Source: Deltaproteobacteria bacterium
Lineage (GTDB): Bacteria > Desulfobacterota > Binatia > HRBIN30 > CADEER01
Assembly: GCA_029262455.1 (NCBI GenBank)
Contig: JAJCZJ010000088.1
Location: forward strand, 186,001 to 250,000
Direction: 5' to 3'
DNA length: 64,000 bases
Part shown: piece by piece, positions 27,851 through 36,376 of the stretch
Numbering within the stretch: position 1 is the stretch's first letter
Layout of the letters: each line of letters starts with the position of its first letter
Program-made: the position numbers and the translations under genes
The notes under the pieces: model-generated
The model's database searches: none
What the model saw: the letters and a program-made list of their open reading frames with translations, nothing else
Told to the model about the DNA's origin: nothing

Positions 27851-28093
27851 ATGCGAACCACCGTAGAGATTCCTGATCTCCTGCTACGGCGAGCCAAGGA
27901 GAAGGCACTGGCCCAAGGAACGACCCTTAAAGAAGTGGTCATTCGAGCACTGCAAAGAGACCTCGAAGCCGATGGTCCGGATTCGATGCAACTTGTCGAC
28001 TTTCCGATCATTAGAACCGGATCGCCGGGCACGGTGCGCGTCACAAACGCAGATATCGAGGACCTCGAAATCGACGACGATGCCGGTAAATAG
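27851..28093 (+). CDS. vapB: VapB-like antitoxin
   Basis: This 80-residue protein begins MRTTVEIPDLLLRRAKEKA, the ribbon-helix-helix type start of type II antitoxins. It ends in an acidic tail that probably wraps the toxin (NADIEDLEIDDDAGK). It overlaps the downstream PIN-domain gene by 14 bp, the usual antitoxin-toxin arrangement. Such proteins bind the toxin and autoregulate the pair. The upstream DNA has CATACATACATATACATG around the start and no Shine-Dalgarno sequence, so translation may be leaderless or weak. Confidence 0.85.
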   Translation: MRTTVEIPDLLLRRAKEKALAQGTTLKEVVIRALQRDLEADGPDSMQLVDFPIIRTGSPGTVRVTNADIEDLEIDDDAGK

Positions 28094-28526
28094 CAACACA
28101 GGCTTCCTGTGCGATGTAAATCTCTTGGTCGCCTTCGTAATCGACGCACACGAACACTCAGCGTCAGCAACGGCTTGGCTAGACACAATCCAGCGCCGGC
28201 AGGCGATACATGTTTGTCGAGTTAGCCAGCTCGGTTTTCTGCGTCTCATCACTTCGCCGAGGATATTTGCTGATCGGGCGCTCAAACCCGTCGACGCGTG
28301 GATCGCCTACGACATGATGATGCGCGACGATCGCTTCGCGTTCATCGAGGAGCCAAAAGCGCTACGCTCGAGTTTCCGGGAGTTCTCGGACTCGCTCCAA
28401 AAGGGCGCGATGATCGGGACCGACGTCTACCTCGCCGCCTTCGCCCACGCGGCGGATCTCCAGATCGCCACGTTCGACTCCGGCTTCCGCCGCTTCGCGG
28501 GGCTGTCCGTACACCAGCTGCACTAG
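28080..28526 (+). CDS. vapC: VapC-like PIN-domain toxin
   Basis: The PIN-fold acidic residues are visible in FLCDVNLLVAF (first Asp), GTDVYLAAFAH (third) and ATFDSGFRRF (fourth). The second position, usually Glu or a polar residue before GFLR, reads VSQLGFLRLITSP here, so the metal site may be altered. PIN toxins cut tRNA, rRNA or mRNA in a Mg-dependent way. I use the ATG at 28080; the open frame to 27972 runs through the antitoxin. Both genes lie between two copies of a dispersed direct repeat, in a small accessory island. Confidence 0.88.
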   Translation: MPVNSNTGFLCDVNLLVAFVIDAHEHSASATAWLDTIQRRQAIHVCRVSQLGFLRLITSPRIFADRALKPVDAWIAYDMMMRDDRFAFIEEPKALRSSFREFSDSLQKGAMIGTDVYLAAFAHAADLQIATFDSGFRRFAGLSVHQLH

Positions 28527-28850
28527 TGACACACGATCGTTTCTAGACGTCGGTACCGGGCGATTCGCCCGCATCCCAACCGTCGCGCATCAATTGGCGA
28601 AGATAGCGTGCGTGTCTGAAGTCTTCGAATCTCGGGCCCTCGCGTACGCGAGCAATACCAAAGCAGGGCAGGGACGATCAGAGAAACCAGATCCGCTACG
28701 CGGCTCGGACGGAGCCGCCCTCCCAATTTTTTCGGATCCGTGTTCATCCGTGGCCAAGTTTATCGTCCACAGCATCGGCGTTCACCTGCGTTCATCAGCG
28801 GTTTGGTTCCGGCCATCGGCCGGGGTGGGGCCATCCGCGTCATCTGCGGA
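28527..28850. other. 324-base gene-free region with repeat
   Basis: The left part has a 14-base perfect palindrome CTCGCGTACGCGAG (28639-28652). The right part is copy 2 of the direct repeat. No gene is visible. Confidence 0.7.
28681..28850 (+). repeat. Dispersed direct repeat, copy 2
   Basis: It is in the same orientation as copy 1 at 26222-26402 and close to it over most of its length. It lacks one GTTCAT unit and has an insertion (GGGGTGGGGCCATCCGCGT) before the final CATCTGCGGA. It ends exactly at the stop codon (TTA on plus, TAA on minus) of the moeA fusion gene. Confidence 0.85.
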
Positions 28851-30824
28851 TTAAACTTTTTCTTCACCCGACCGTGCTGTATCGTAGCCGCCGAGTTTCG
28901 TTAACGCCTTCTTGAACTCCTGCGAACGGACAACTTCTAAAAGACTTTGCCCCATCGGGGATTCGACGAAGTCCGGACGCAAGATCAAGTCGTAGTCTTC
29001 ACGCTCGACCGGGACGAAGTCGAGTCCCAGTGCGGTCGCTGCGGAACGAATCCCAAGACCACAGTCAGCTAGTCCCGATGCTACAGCCACAGCGACTGCC
29101 ATGTGGGTGTACTCTTCGCGCTCGTAGCCGACGATTTTGTCTGGATCAATGCGCAGTTTCGCGAGCTTGTAATCGAGCAAGACGCGCGTACCCGCTCCCG
29201 GTTGGCGATTGACGAAGCGAACATCTTTGCGCTTCAGATCCTTCAGCGTCTTGATCTTCTTGGGGTTGCCTCTTGCACAGATCAGACCTTGTTCGCGCAC
29301 CGCCAGGTTGACGACGCGAACCTTCGGCCTCTTGCCGGTCATGCTCGCCTTGCCAAAGATTCTTTGAATATCGGGAAGGTTGTAGACACCGGTTTTCGGA
29401 TCGAGCAGGTGGCTACCGACGACGTGCGCTTCGCCGCGTTTGAGCGCTACCAGACCTCCGAGGCTGCCGACACTGGTCGCTGAGATCTTCAGGTCTGGAT
29501 GTCGCTGCTTGAGACAGTCCTCGAGTACGCCGACGCTGAGATCGCTGCTACCGCCGAAAACGACCGTGCGCTCGATGTCGCCGAGTGGACGCAACAACTC
29601 GACTTCCACTTTCTCTCCGGCGTTGACGCCTTCCGACAGGGTCGGCACGCGCAGAAACCCATCCGCACGCACCATCGTGGTAATGACGCCGGCACCGCGC
29701 GCCAACGGATTGGCGACGATCTGGTCGCCGACGCGGCCCAAGGTCACGCGGACGAACTCTTCGACGCCGAGACGCGAAGGCAGCTTGCGCGGTACCACCG
29801 CCTCGACCGTTTGCGGAGCGTCGGGCTGTCTTCCCTGCAGACGAGCGATCAGCGGCTGCAGGACTTGTTGACAGACGACGATGGCCGACACCGGATAGCC
29901 CGGCAGTCCGACGACGGGCTTGCCGTTCACGCGCGCGCAGATCGCCGGCTTGCCCGGCATTACGTCGATCCCGTGCACCAAAACCTCACCCGCCTTCTCC
30001 AACACCGACACGGTGAAGTCGCGCTCACCCGCCGACGATCCCGCAATCACTACGACTACATCGAAGTTCTCCGCGCACCTTCGGACGGCACGCTCGATCG
30101 CGCGCGGCTCGTCGCGCACTCGCCGCTGTTTCTTGGCGACGCCGCCCCACTCCGTGACGAAAGCCCCCGCGACGCGCGAGTTGAACTCGGTGATCGATCC
30201 CGGAGAACGACGGTCGCCCGGTTCGATCAACTCACTCCCCGTCGGGATGATCGCAACCGTCGGCCGCCGAGCCACATCGACCTCGACCAATCCGGCGGCG
30301 AGCATCGCGCCGATATCGAACGGACGGATGCGATGCGCGCGCGGCAACAACGGCTCGGTGGCGACGACGTCCTCCCCCACCAAACGCACGTGCTGCCACG
30401 GCGCTGACGACGCATGCACAGTTAATCCGTCGGGTCCGTCCGGGACAACGTTCTCGATCATCACCACAGCGTTTGCCCAATGTGGCAATGCATGCCCGGT
30501 GTCGACGTAGGTAAAGCGCCCTTCAGGAACTTTGTTCTTGGCGACCCGCGCTGGGGCCTGGCGCAGCGTAATCGGGTTTGCCTCACTCGCCCCAAACGTA
30601 TCCTCAGCACGTACCGCGATCCCGTCCATCGCCGATCCGTGGTAGTGCGGCACCGACACCACGGCAAACACCGGCGCGACCGTTACCCGACCGAGACTGT
30701 CCTCCACCGCGATCTTCTCCGACGGTGGATCCGACTCGATCGAATCGACAAACAGGGCGAGCGTCTCTTCGAGCGTCTTCTTGTTGAGATACTTCGTGCG
30801 CCGCGCCAGTTTCTCACCCTTCAT
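28851..30824 (-). CDS. moeA: MoeA molybdenum insertase fused to a substrate-binding-protein domain
   Basis: Residues ~1-410 are MoeA/gephyrin-like, with AMDGIAVRAEDTFG, AIIPTGSELIEPGD, GSSAGERDF and GLPGYPVSAIVV. MoeA ligates molybdate to adenylylated molybdopterin. Residues ~425-650 are a PBP-like domain of the type found behind MoeA in some bacteria and archaea (VVFGGSSDLSVGVLE, FVNRQPGAGTRVLLDY, VASGLADCGLGIRSAA), which may bind tungstate or molybdate. I use the ATG at 30824; the frame extends to 30857. It follows the second moeA gene on the same strand, separated by a repeat-bearing 226-base spacer. Confidence 0.93.
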   Translation of the reverse strand: MKGEKLARRTKYLNKKTLEETLALFVDSIESDPPSEKIAVEDSLGRVTVAPVFAVVSVPHYHGSAMDGIAVRAEDTFGASEANPITLRQAPARVAKNKVPEGRFTYVDTGHALPHWANAVVMIENVVPDGPDGLTVHASSAPWQHVRLVGEDVVATEPLLPRAHRIRPFDIGAMLAAGLVEVDVARRPTVAIIPTGSELIEPGDRRSPGSITEFNSRVAGAFVTEWGGVAKKQRRVRDEPRAIERAVRRCAENFDVVVVIAGSSAGERDFTVSVLEKAGEVLVHGIDVMPGKPAICARVNGKPVVGLPGYPVSAIVVCQQVLQPLIARLQGRQPDAPQTVEAVVPRKLPSRLGVEEFVRVTLGRVGDQIVANPLARGAGVITTMVRADGFLRVPTLSEGVNAGEKVEVELLRPLGDIERTVVFGGSSDLSVGVLEDCLKQRHPDLKISATSVGSLGGLVALKRGEAHVVGSHLLDPKTGVYNLPDIQRIFGKASMTGKRPKVRVVNLAVREQGLICARGNPKKIKTLKDLKRKDVRFVNRQPGAGTRVLLDYKLAKLRIDPDKIVGYEREEYTHMAVAVAVASGLADCGLGIRSAATALGLDFVPVEREDYDLILRPDFVESPMGQSLLEVVRSQEFKKALTKLGGYDTARSGEEKV

Positions 30825-30963
30825 CGATGCGCACCGAGCATCATTGAGACGCCGCACAAAGTGCGTATGGACCAGGCCTCTCCGCTATTCACGCGCAAGA
30901 CGGCGCTGCATCGGCGCTTCCGAGAACTCACGGCACACAAGACGGTGGTGACTTGCATCTTGA

Positions 30964-31006
30964 TCCCCTCACCCTAACCCTAACCCTCTCCCAGAGGGAG
31001 AGGGGA
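30964..31006. repeat. Palindromic intergenic repeat with CCCTAA units
   Basis: The core CCCTCTCCC-AGA-GGGAGAGGG (30984-31004) is a perfect 9-bp inverted repeat, preceded by tandem CCCTAA units. The outer TCCCCTC and GAGGGGA also pair. This is a known kind of dispersed proteobacterial intergenic repeat. Sitting between two same-strand genes, it may stabilise or terminate the transcript. Confidence 0.75.
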
Positions 31007-31050
31007 ACTTCTGCCGATTTCTATTCGCAAGGCTCACGATTTCGCGTTCG

Positions 31051-32310
31051 TCAGAACCAAATCACTTCGACTTCGGTACCTTCATCTAGACCTTCGGAAT
31101 TGGCCGGCACTTTCACCAGTCCGTCGGCTGAGATCAGATTGAACACAGCACCGGATTTTCCCGGCATCGGTGTCGCCACCTTGCGCTCACCGTCTGTGCT
31201 CAACCGTACCCGCACGTAGTCTTCGCGTCCCGGCTTCGAAGCGACATTTTGCGCCAACACTGCCGGCGTGCAACGCGCCGGCTCGAACGCCTCAGCGGCA
31301 GACTCTCCAGCCAGAATCCGCAACAACGGGCCGCCGAAGAGATCGAAGATGACCAGCGCAGAGACGGGATGCCCCGGCAATCCGACGATCGGCTTCTTTC
31401 CTGCCTTGGCGAGAATGGTTGGTTTGCCAGGAGCTACAGAGATGCCGTGGAAGATCATCTCTGAGTTCGGGAACGACATGATCACATCGGTCGTGAGATC
31501 CTTGACCCCGACAGAGCTGCCGCCGGACAAGAAGACGACGTCGTTCTTCGCCAAAGCTTTTTTCAGAGTTGCCTCGAGGTTTCCCGATACATCCCCGACG
31601 ACGCCATAATCGGTCAGGTCGCCGCCGGCGGCGTCGATCATGGCAGCAAGCGAAAACTGATTTACGTTGCGCACCTGTCCCGGCCGCGGTTTGCGATCCG
31701 GCGAGACGATCTCGTCTCCCGTCGAAAGAAGCCCGACGCGCGGACGCTTGTGCACACGCACTTTGGTGATCCCTAGTCCCGTCAGCGCTCCGATATCGCG
31801 CGGGCGCAAGCGGCGCCCCGCAGGCAGGACAGGTGTCCCCTTGGCGACATCCTCACCAACCCGGAGCACATGCTGCCAGGGAGACACCCCACTGTGCACT
31901 TCGACCATGTCGTCGACCTCATCGGTATGCTCGACCATGACCACGGCGTTCGATCCGGGAGGCAGCATCGCGCCCGTCCCCACACGCATCGCACATCCCT
32001 TGCGCAGACGGGTTCGCGCGGTTTTTCCCATCTCGACCGTACCGAGAATCTTCAAGTACGCGGGGGTGCCCGTCGACGCTCCGAAGGTGTCCGCGGCAAC
32101 GACAGCGAAGCCGTCCATATTGGCCCGATCGAAGTGCGGCGAGTCGATCGGCGCTACCGCCTCTCGCGACAAGACTCTTCCCGCAGCGTCGCGCGTCTGC
32201 ACGATCTCGGACGGCAAACTTTCGATCTCACCGATGCGCGCGCGGGCATCAGCGGTCGATACAACCTTGAAGAAGGGCCTTACCCGCGGAGGACTCGATG
32301 ATCGAGGCAT
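31051..32310 (-). CDS. moeA: MoeA molybdopterin molybdotransferase, second paralogue
   Basis: This is the stand-alone form: NMDGFAVVAADTFGAS, GLLSTGDEIVSP, LSGGSSVGVKDL and GLPGHPVSALVIFD, then a C-terminal beta domain (DYVRVRLSTDGERK). The start is the ATG at 32310, with AGGAGA upstream; the frame is open to 32406. It overlaps the nitrilase gene by 31 bp, so the two are coupled. Having two MoeA proteins, one plain and one with a PBP domain, often goes with use of both molybdenum and tungsten or with two classes of cofactor target. The target enzymes are not in this window. Confidence 0.94.
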   Translation of the reverse strand: MPRSSSPPRVRPFFKVVSTADARARIGEIESLPSEIVQTRDAAGRVLSREAVAPIDSPHFDRANMDGFAVVAADTFGASTGTPAYLKILGTVEMGKTARTRLRKGCAMRVGTGAMLPPGSNAVVMVEHTDEVDDMVEVHSGVSPWQHVLRVGEDVAKGTPVLPAGRRLRPRDIGALTGLGITKVRVHKRPRVGLLSTGDEIVSPDRKPRPGQVRNVNQFSLAAMIDAAGGDLTDYGVVGDVSGNLEATLKKALAKNDVVFLSGGSSVGVKDLTTDVIMSFPNSEMIFHGISVAPGKPTILAKAGKKPIVGLPGHPVSALVIFDLFGGPLLRILAGESAAEAFEPARCTPAVLAQNVASKPGREDYVRVRLSTDGERKVATPMPGKSGAVFNLISADGLVKVPANSEGLDEGTEVEVIWF

Positions 32311-33095
32311 GGAATCTCCTGCCGCACTTTCTTCAAGTAGTCGAGATCGACATCCGCCATGATGATCCCGTCGCCTTCCCCAGCACGCGCCAAAACCGTG
32401 CCCCAAGGATCGACGATCATCGAGTTACCATAATTGTGCACACCACTCCCGCCACGCCCGCATTGATTCGGAGCAATAAAGTAGACTTGGTTCTCGATTG
32501 CCCGCGCCCGCACCAGCGCCTCCCAGTGCACTGCGCCGGTCGCAAAGGTAAACGCTGAGGGCATGAAGATCAGCGCCGCATCGCGATCGATCAGCTGGCG
32601 AAACAACTCCGGAAACCGCAAGTCGTAACACACCGCAAGCCCCACCGGCACTGAATCACAGGCCACGACCGTCATGTCGCTACCCGGACGTCGGGTATCA
32701 GACTCCCGCACCGACACCCGATCGACAATCTCCACATCAAACAGGTGGACCTTCCGGTATACATCGATCAGTTCTCCGGACGGCTCGAACAACGCGCACG
32801 TGTTGTAGACCTTCGCACCCTCCGGGGCCTTTTCGAGAATCGAACCGCCGATCAGGTAAACCCCTAGTTCGCTTGCCAACGTGGCAAGGGTGTCGCAGGT
32901 CGGTCCCGGAATCGACTCCGCGGCTTCGAATTCATCCTCGCGTCGCCCGCCCCAAAAAAACAGCTCCGGGAGCGCTACCATCCGGGCTCCACGTTCCGCA
33001 GCCTCCCGCACCAAACGATCGACCACGGCAAGGTTGGCCCGCTTGTCGGAACCGACCCTCATTTGAACCGCTGCTACCGAAAACCGAGTGTCCAT
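32280..33095 (-). CDS. Carbon-nitrogen hydrolase, nitrilase superfamily (Nit/omega-amidase-like)
   Basis: The Glu-Lys-Cys triad is visible: Glu44 in ALPELFFWGG, Lys115 in YRKVHLFDVE and Cys156 in LAVCYDLRFPELFR. Length (271 residues) and the VNQCGRGG-like loop (APNQCGRGG) fit the Nit1/Nit2 branch, which includes omega-amidase and deaminated-glutathione amidase. These are repair enzymes for side products such as deaminated glutathione. It is cytoplasmic. It is the first gene of a run leading into moeA with a 31-bp overlap; the functional link to molybdenum cofactor is unclear. Confidence 0.92.
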   Translation of the reverse strand: MDTRFSVAAVQMRVGSDKRANLAVVDRLVREAAERGARMVALPELFFWGGRREDEFEAAESIPGPTCDTLATLASELGVYLIGGSILEKAPEGAKVYNTCALFEPSGELIDVYRKVHLFDVEIVDRVSVRESDTRRPGSDMTVVACDSVPVGLAVCYDLRFPELFRQLIDRDAALIFMPSAFTFATGAVHWEALVRARAIENQVYFIAPNQCGRGGSGVHNYGNSMIVDPWGTVLARAGEGDGIIMADVDLDYLKKVRQEIPCLDHRVLRG

Positions 33096-33218
33096 GAGTT
33101 CAACTTACCCGCAAACACATGTCCTACCCGCGATACGCCACACTTTCGAGCCCCCGACGCTCGGCTTCCTTGCCGCTTTCAAAGTACGTATGGTAGCCGG
33201 AGCTATGAGAATCGCAGC

Positions 33219-33875
33219 ATGGATAGAGAATCGATGAGTCAGTCAGCTGCGAAAGAGCCGCATATCATCAAGAGATATGGCAATCGCAAACTGTACGATG
33301 TCGAAAAGAGTCGCTACATCACGCTGGACGGGATCCGATCCTTGGTCCAGGCTGGCGAAGACGTCAAGGTGGTCGATAACAAGAACGGTGAGGATCTGAC
33401 CGGCGTCACATTTGCCCAGATCATTTATGAAACCGAAAAACGCAACAACGGTAGCGAAACGTTGCCGCTGCTGCGGCGAATGATCGAGGTTGGAGACGAG
33501 ACCGTCCAGCGCTCGAGAGAAGCAATCGAGAGCGTGGTCGACGCGGCCGAGAAACGGGTGCGGGAGTTGGTCGGCGGCGACAGCGGCAATTTGCTCGAGG
33601 ACATGCTCGACCTACCGCAGCGCAGGCTCGACGAGCTGCAAAAACGCATCGACCAGCAGGTCCGTCAGTCGGTCGAGCGCGTCACCCACAACCCCGTCTT
33701 GGTCAGCGAACTTCGCAGGGTCGAAAGCAATTTGCGCCAGCTAGAAGAGAAACTCTCCGAGCTCACCGGTACGCGTCAGACCCCAGAGAAGAAGCCCGCA
33801 GCCAAGAAACGTCCGCGCAGCGCCAAAAGCAAGACGAAGAAGACGACGACGAAGAGGACGACGAGGACGAAGTGA
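33219..33875 (+). CDS. phaR: PhaR-type polyhydroxyalkanoate regulator with Lys-rich tail
   Basis: The PHB/PHA accumulation regulator DNA-binding domain is clear at residues ~17-75: IIKRYGNRKLYDVEKSRYITLDGI, then VVDNKNGEDLTGVTFAQII. A coiled-coil-like middle (residues ~80-185, ELQKRIDQQVRQSVERV; LRRVESNLRQLEEKL) follows. The protein ends in a ~30-residue tail rich in Lys/Arg/Thr/Ala, resembling histone H1 or bacterial nucleoid proteins. PhaR binds both DNA and PHA granules in studied species. I use the ATG at 33219; 33234 is also possible. No PHA synthase or phasin gene is nearby. Confidence 0.85.
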   Translation: MDRESMSQSAAKEPHIIKRYGNRKLYDVEKSRYITLDGIRSLVQAGEDVKVVDNKNGEDLTGVTFAQIIYETEKRNNGSETLPLLRRMIEVGDETVQRSREAIESVVDAAEKRVRELVGGDSGNLLEDMLDLPQRRLDELQKRIDQQVRQSVERVTHNPVLVSELRRVESNLRQLEEKLSELTGTRQTPEKKPAAKKRPRSAKSKTKKTTTKRTTRTK

Positions 33876-33879
33876 GCCG

Positions 33880-34284
33880 ATGACGATCAACGTCACAGAC
33901 TTGGATCATATCGTATTGCGTGTTGGTGACATCGAACGCTCTCTGAACTTCTACGAAAAGCTACTCGGCCTCGAGGTCGAGGGCCGAAAAGAGTTCAGCA
34001 CCGGGGAGCGTCCGTTTGTATCGGTTCGCATCGGAGCGCAGCTCGTCGACCTTTGGCCGGACGCTGACTACGACCCCGATCTGGGCGCCAAGCACAGCGG
34101 TCTTCTCCATTTTTGTGCCCGCGTCTCAGGCGACTTGGCAGGCGACATCATCCCGCAGCTCGACAAAGCCGGCGTACAGGTCTTGGACCGGCCAGCGGTT
34201 CGTTTCGGGGCGACCGGATACGGAGAATCGGTCTACGTTCGCGATCCGGACGGCTATGTGCTGGAATTGAAGCAATCAACCTGA
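33880..34284 (+). CDS. VOC-family (glyoxalase/bleomycin-resistance fold) protein
   Basis: The 134-residue protein has two VOC beta-alpha-beta-beta-beta units: LDHIVLRVGDIERSLNFYEKLLGLEVEGR and SGLLHFCARVSG...ESVYVRDPDGYVLELKQ. His10, His94 and the terminal Glu of VLELKQ would be metal ligands. Related proteins include virulence-associated glyoxalases and ring-cleavage dioxygenases, so the substrate is open. It starts 4 bases after phaR, and a glyoxalase II gene follows shortly, which makes an aldehyde-detoxification role reasonable. Confidence 0.88.
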   Translation: MTINVTDLDHIVLRVGDIERSLNFYEKLLGLEVEGRKEFSTGERPFVSVRIGAQLVDLWPDADYDPDLGAKHSGLLHFCARVSGDLAGDIIPQLDKAGVQVLDRPAVRFGATGYGESVYVRDPDGYVLELKQST

Positions 34285-34294
34285 GTTGAATCCA

Positions 34295-34558
34295 ATGCAA
34301 AGAAAACCAAGTCTGCCAATCGCGCTTTGGCTTGGGCTCCTGCTGGTGATCCCACTCGTGGCGGTGTTTCTACTATCGCTTGCTGCCGCGACGACGATCG
34401 GCGCCGGAGTTCTGGCTCTCTACTATCTGCTGAGACCAACGAGTAAGCCACTCCCGAGGCAGCGCCAGCGCCAGCGCCAGCCAGACATCGACGCGATCGA
34501 GCTCGACCCAAGCGACTACCACAGACTACCTGAGAACCCTTCGGATGGAGCCCGCTGA
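34295..34558 (+). CDS. Small membrane protein, unknown
   Basis: This 87-residue protein has one long or two closely spaced membrane segments (IALWLGLLLVIPLVAVFLLS; IGAGVLALYYLL). A Gln-Arg run follows, encoded by a tandem CAGCGC hexamer, and the tail is acidic. I take the ATG at 34295; a TTG at 34286 is also open. It sits between the VOC and gloB genes with almost no spacing, so it is probably translated as part of the same transcript. I recognise no family. Confidence 0.65.
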   Translation: MQRKPSLPIALWLGLLLVIPLVAVFLLSLAAATTIGAGVLALYYLLRPTSKPLPRQRQRQRQPDIDAIELDPSDYHRLPENPSDGAR

Positions 34559-34562
34559 CTCG

Positions 34563-35330
34563 ATGAAAGTGATTCCAATTCCACAGCTATCCGACAACTA
34601 CGCCTATCTGATCATCGACACAGCGACAGACAAAGCAGGAATCGTCGACTGCGCAGAGCCGGCGCCGATCCTAGCGGTGGTCGACAGCGAGGGAGTCGAG
34701 CTGACTTCAATCTTGCCGACGCACCATCACTTCGATCACGTCGGCGGCAACGACGAGATGCTCAAGGCACGACCGGGGCTGACTGTGTACGGCTTCGATG
34801 ATCGTGTCCCAGGGATCACCGATCGCGTCGACGAAGGCTCGTTGGTCAGCGTCGGGGAACTCAAGGCGCGGGTGATGTCGATCCCTGCGCATACAACCGG
34901 CCACATCGCTTACTACTTCGAAAACGAAGCAGCCGTTTTTACCGGCGACACATTATTCGCTGGCGGCTGCGGGCGCCTATTCGAAGGCGACGCCGCGATG
35001 ATGATCAAGTCGCTCGGCAAGCTTCGCGACCTGCCCAACGAGACCCAAGTCTACTTTGGTCACGAATATACCGAAAATAATCTGAGATTCGCCTCCACCC
35101 TCGAGCCAAACAACCAATCTCTCACAGAAAAGCGTGCGTGGGCGGCCGGCCAAATTCAGGATGGGAAGTTCACCACGCCGACGACGATCGCATCGGAAAA
35201 AGAAACAAATCCTTTCTTTCGCTGGGAAAGTGAAGAGCTTCGCAACACGCTGTCGGCACAGTTTTCCGACCTGCCGATGGACGACGTATCCGTCTTTGCC
35301 AAGACGCGCGCGTTGAAGGATTCGTTCTAA
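34563..35330 (+). CDS. gloB: Hydroxyacylglutathione hydrolase (glyoxalase II)
   Basis: The family is clear: IPQLSDNYAYLIID at the N-terminus, the binuclear zinc motif THHHFDHVGG, then IPAHTTGHIAYYF, FTGDTLFAGGCGRLFEG and FGHEYTENNLRFA. The C-terminal half is helical and has the usual NPFFR contact. It hydrolyses S-lactoylglutathione to lactate and glutathione in the cytoplasm. The ATG at 34563 gives the standard start MKVIPIPQL; the earlier ATG at 34545 overlaps the small membrane gene. Presence of glyoxalase II implies glutathione use, consistent with the ggt and GST-like genes elsewhere in the window. Confidence 0.95.
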   Translation: MKVIPIPQLSDNYAYLIIDTATDKAGIVDCAEPAPILAVVDSEGVELTSILPTHHHFDHVGGNDEMLKARPGLTVYGFDDRVPGITDRVDEGSLVSVGELKARVMSIPAHTTGHIAYYFENEAAVFTGDTLFAGGCGRLFEGDAAMMIKSLGKLRDLPNETQVYFGHEYTENNLRFASTLEPNNQSLTEKRAWAAGQIQDGKFTTPTTIASEKETNPFFRWESEELRNTLSAQFSDLPMDDVSVFAKTRALKDSF

Positions 35331-35406
35331 CCTCCAGCTGTCCAGCCCTGACGAACCCTTCGGGCCCAATTGACAGCTGTCCTTCGAACGGGCATCGAGA
35401 CCAACC

Positions 35407-36372
35407 ATGAAGGTAATGGTGACAGGTGGAACGGGGTACATCGGCGCGCACGTCGTGCGCGGATTGGCCGAGGCCAAGCACGAACCAATCATCCTAGACG
35501 ATCTGCGAGCCTCGAAACGAGAGAGGGCTGGATCGTTTCCCCTCGAAGAGGTCGCACTCGAAGACACCGCAGGAGTGGTTGACGTATTCGCTCGGCATCG
35601 CCCGGAGGGCGTCGTTCACCTGGCCGGATCGATCAGCGTCGGCGAGTCGGTGCGCGACCCAGATCTCTATTGGCAGAACAATCTTGCCGCTGGATCGAGC
35701 CTGCTCCTCGCCTGCGCGCTGCACCCAGTCAAGACATTCTTGTTCTCCTCAACCGCAGCGGTGTATGGCAACACCGACCTGTCGCCGATACCCGAAACCG
35801 CAAAGTTGCAGCCCACCGCACCCTACGGGTCGTCCAAGCTCGCGTTTGAACGATTGCTTCACCGAAGTGCACCAAGCTTGGGAATTCGGTCGGCAGCCCT
35901 CAGGTACTTCAACGCCGCCGGCGCCAACCCCAACTGGGGTGTTGGCGAGGATCACGAACCAGAGGAACACCTGATTCCACGCGTCATCGCATCGGTAGTG
36001 AACGACAAACCGCTCCATGTCTTCGGCGACGACTATCCGACTCATGACGGAACGTGCGAGCGCGACTATATTCATGTGACCGATCTAGCCTCAGCTCATG
36101 TGAAGGTTTTGGAAGGGCAACATCTCGAGAGCGGCCAGAGCTTCAACGTAGGCACCGGTAGCGGAACTTCCGTCATGCAGGTCATCGACTCTGTCGGTCG
36201 GCGTCTCGGCCGCTCGCCCATCGTCGAAATTTCGGAGAGACGGCCAGGCGATCCCGCTACGCTGGTCGCCGATCCCTCCGCATTGAGCCAGCAGGTCGGT
36301 TGGACGGCTCAACACTCCTCGATCGACGAGATCGTCGATTCCGCCGTGACCTGGGCACAATCACGGGACTAG
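35407..36372 (+). CDS. galE: UDP-glucose 4-epimerase
   Basis: This is an extended short-chain dehydrogenase of the GalE type. It has the NAD-binding TGGTGYIGAHVV, catalytic Ser/Thr in FSSTAAVYG, YGSSK (Tyr and Lys of the active site), RYFNAAGA and the sugar-nucleotide region DGTCERDYIHVTDLA. Length 321 residues is on the short side but complete. It interconverts UDP-glucose and UDP-galactose, and perhaps the N-acetyl forms, for envelope polysaccharides. The next gene begins 4 bases after the stop. Confidence 0.95.
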   Translation: MKVMVTGGTGYIGAHVVRGLAEAKHEPIILDDLRASKRERAGSFPLEEVALEDTAGVVDVFARHRPEGVVHLAGSISVGESVRDPDLYWQNNLAAGSSLLLACALHPVKTFLFSSTAAVYGNTDLSPIPETAKLQPTAPYGSSKLAFERLLHRSAPSLGIRSAALRYFNAAGANPNWGVGEDHEPEEHLIPRVIASVVNDKPLHVFGDDYPTHDGTCERDYIHVTDLASAHVKVLEGQHLESGQSFNVGTGSGTSVMQVIDSVGRRLGRSPIVEISERRPGDPATLVADPSALSQQVGWTAQHSSIDEIVDSAVTWAQSRD

Positions 36373-36376
36373 TCCG

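Noticed and set aside
26222-28850. Complete insertion sequence or composite transposon
   Set aside because: No transposase or terminal inverted repeats are present; the direct repeats belong to a dispersed family.
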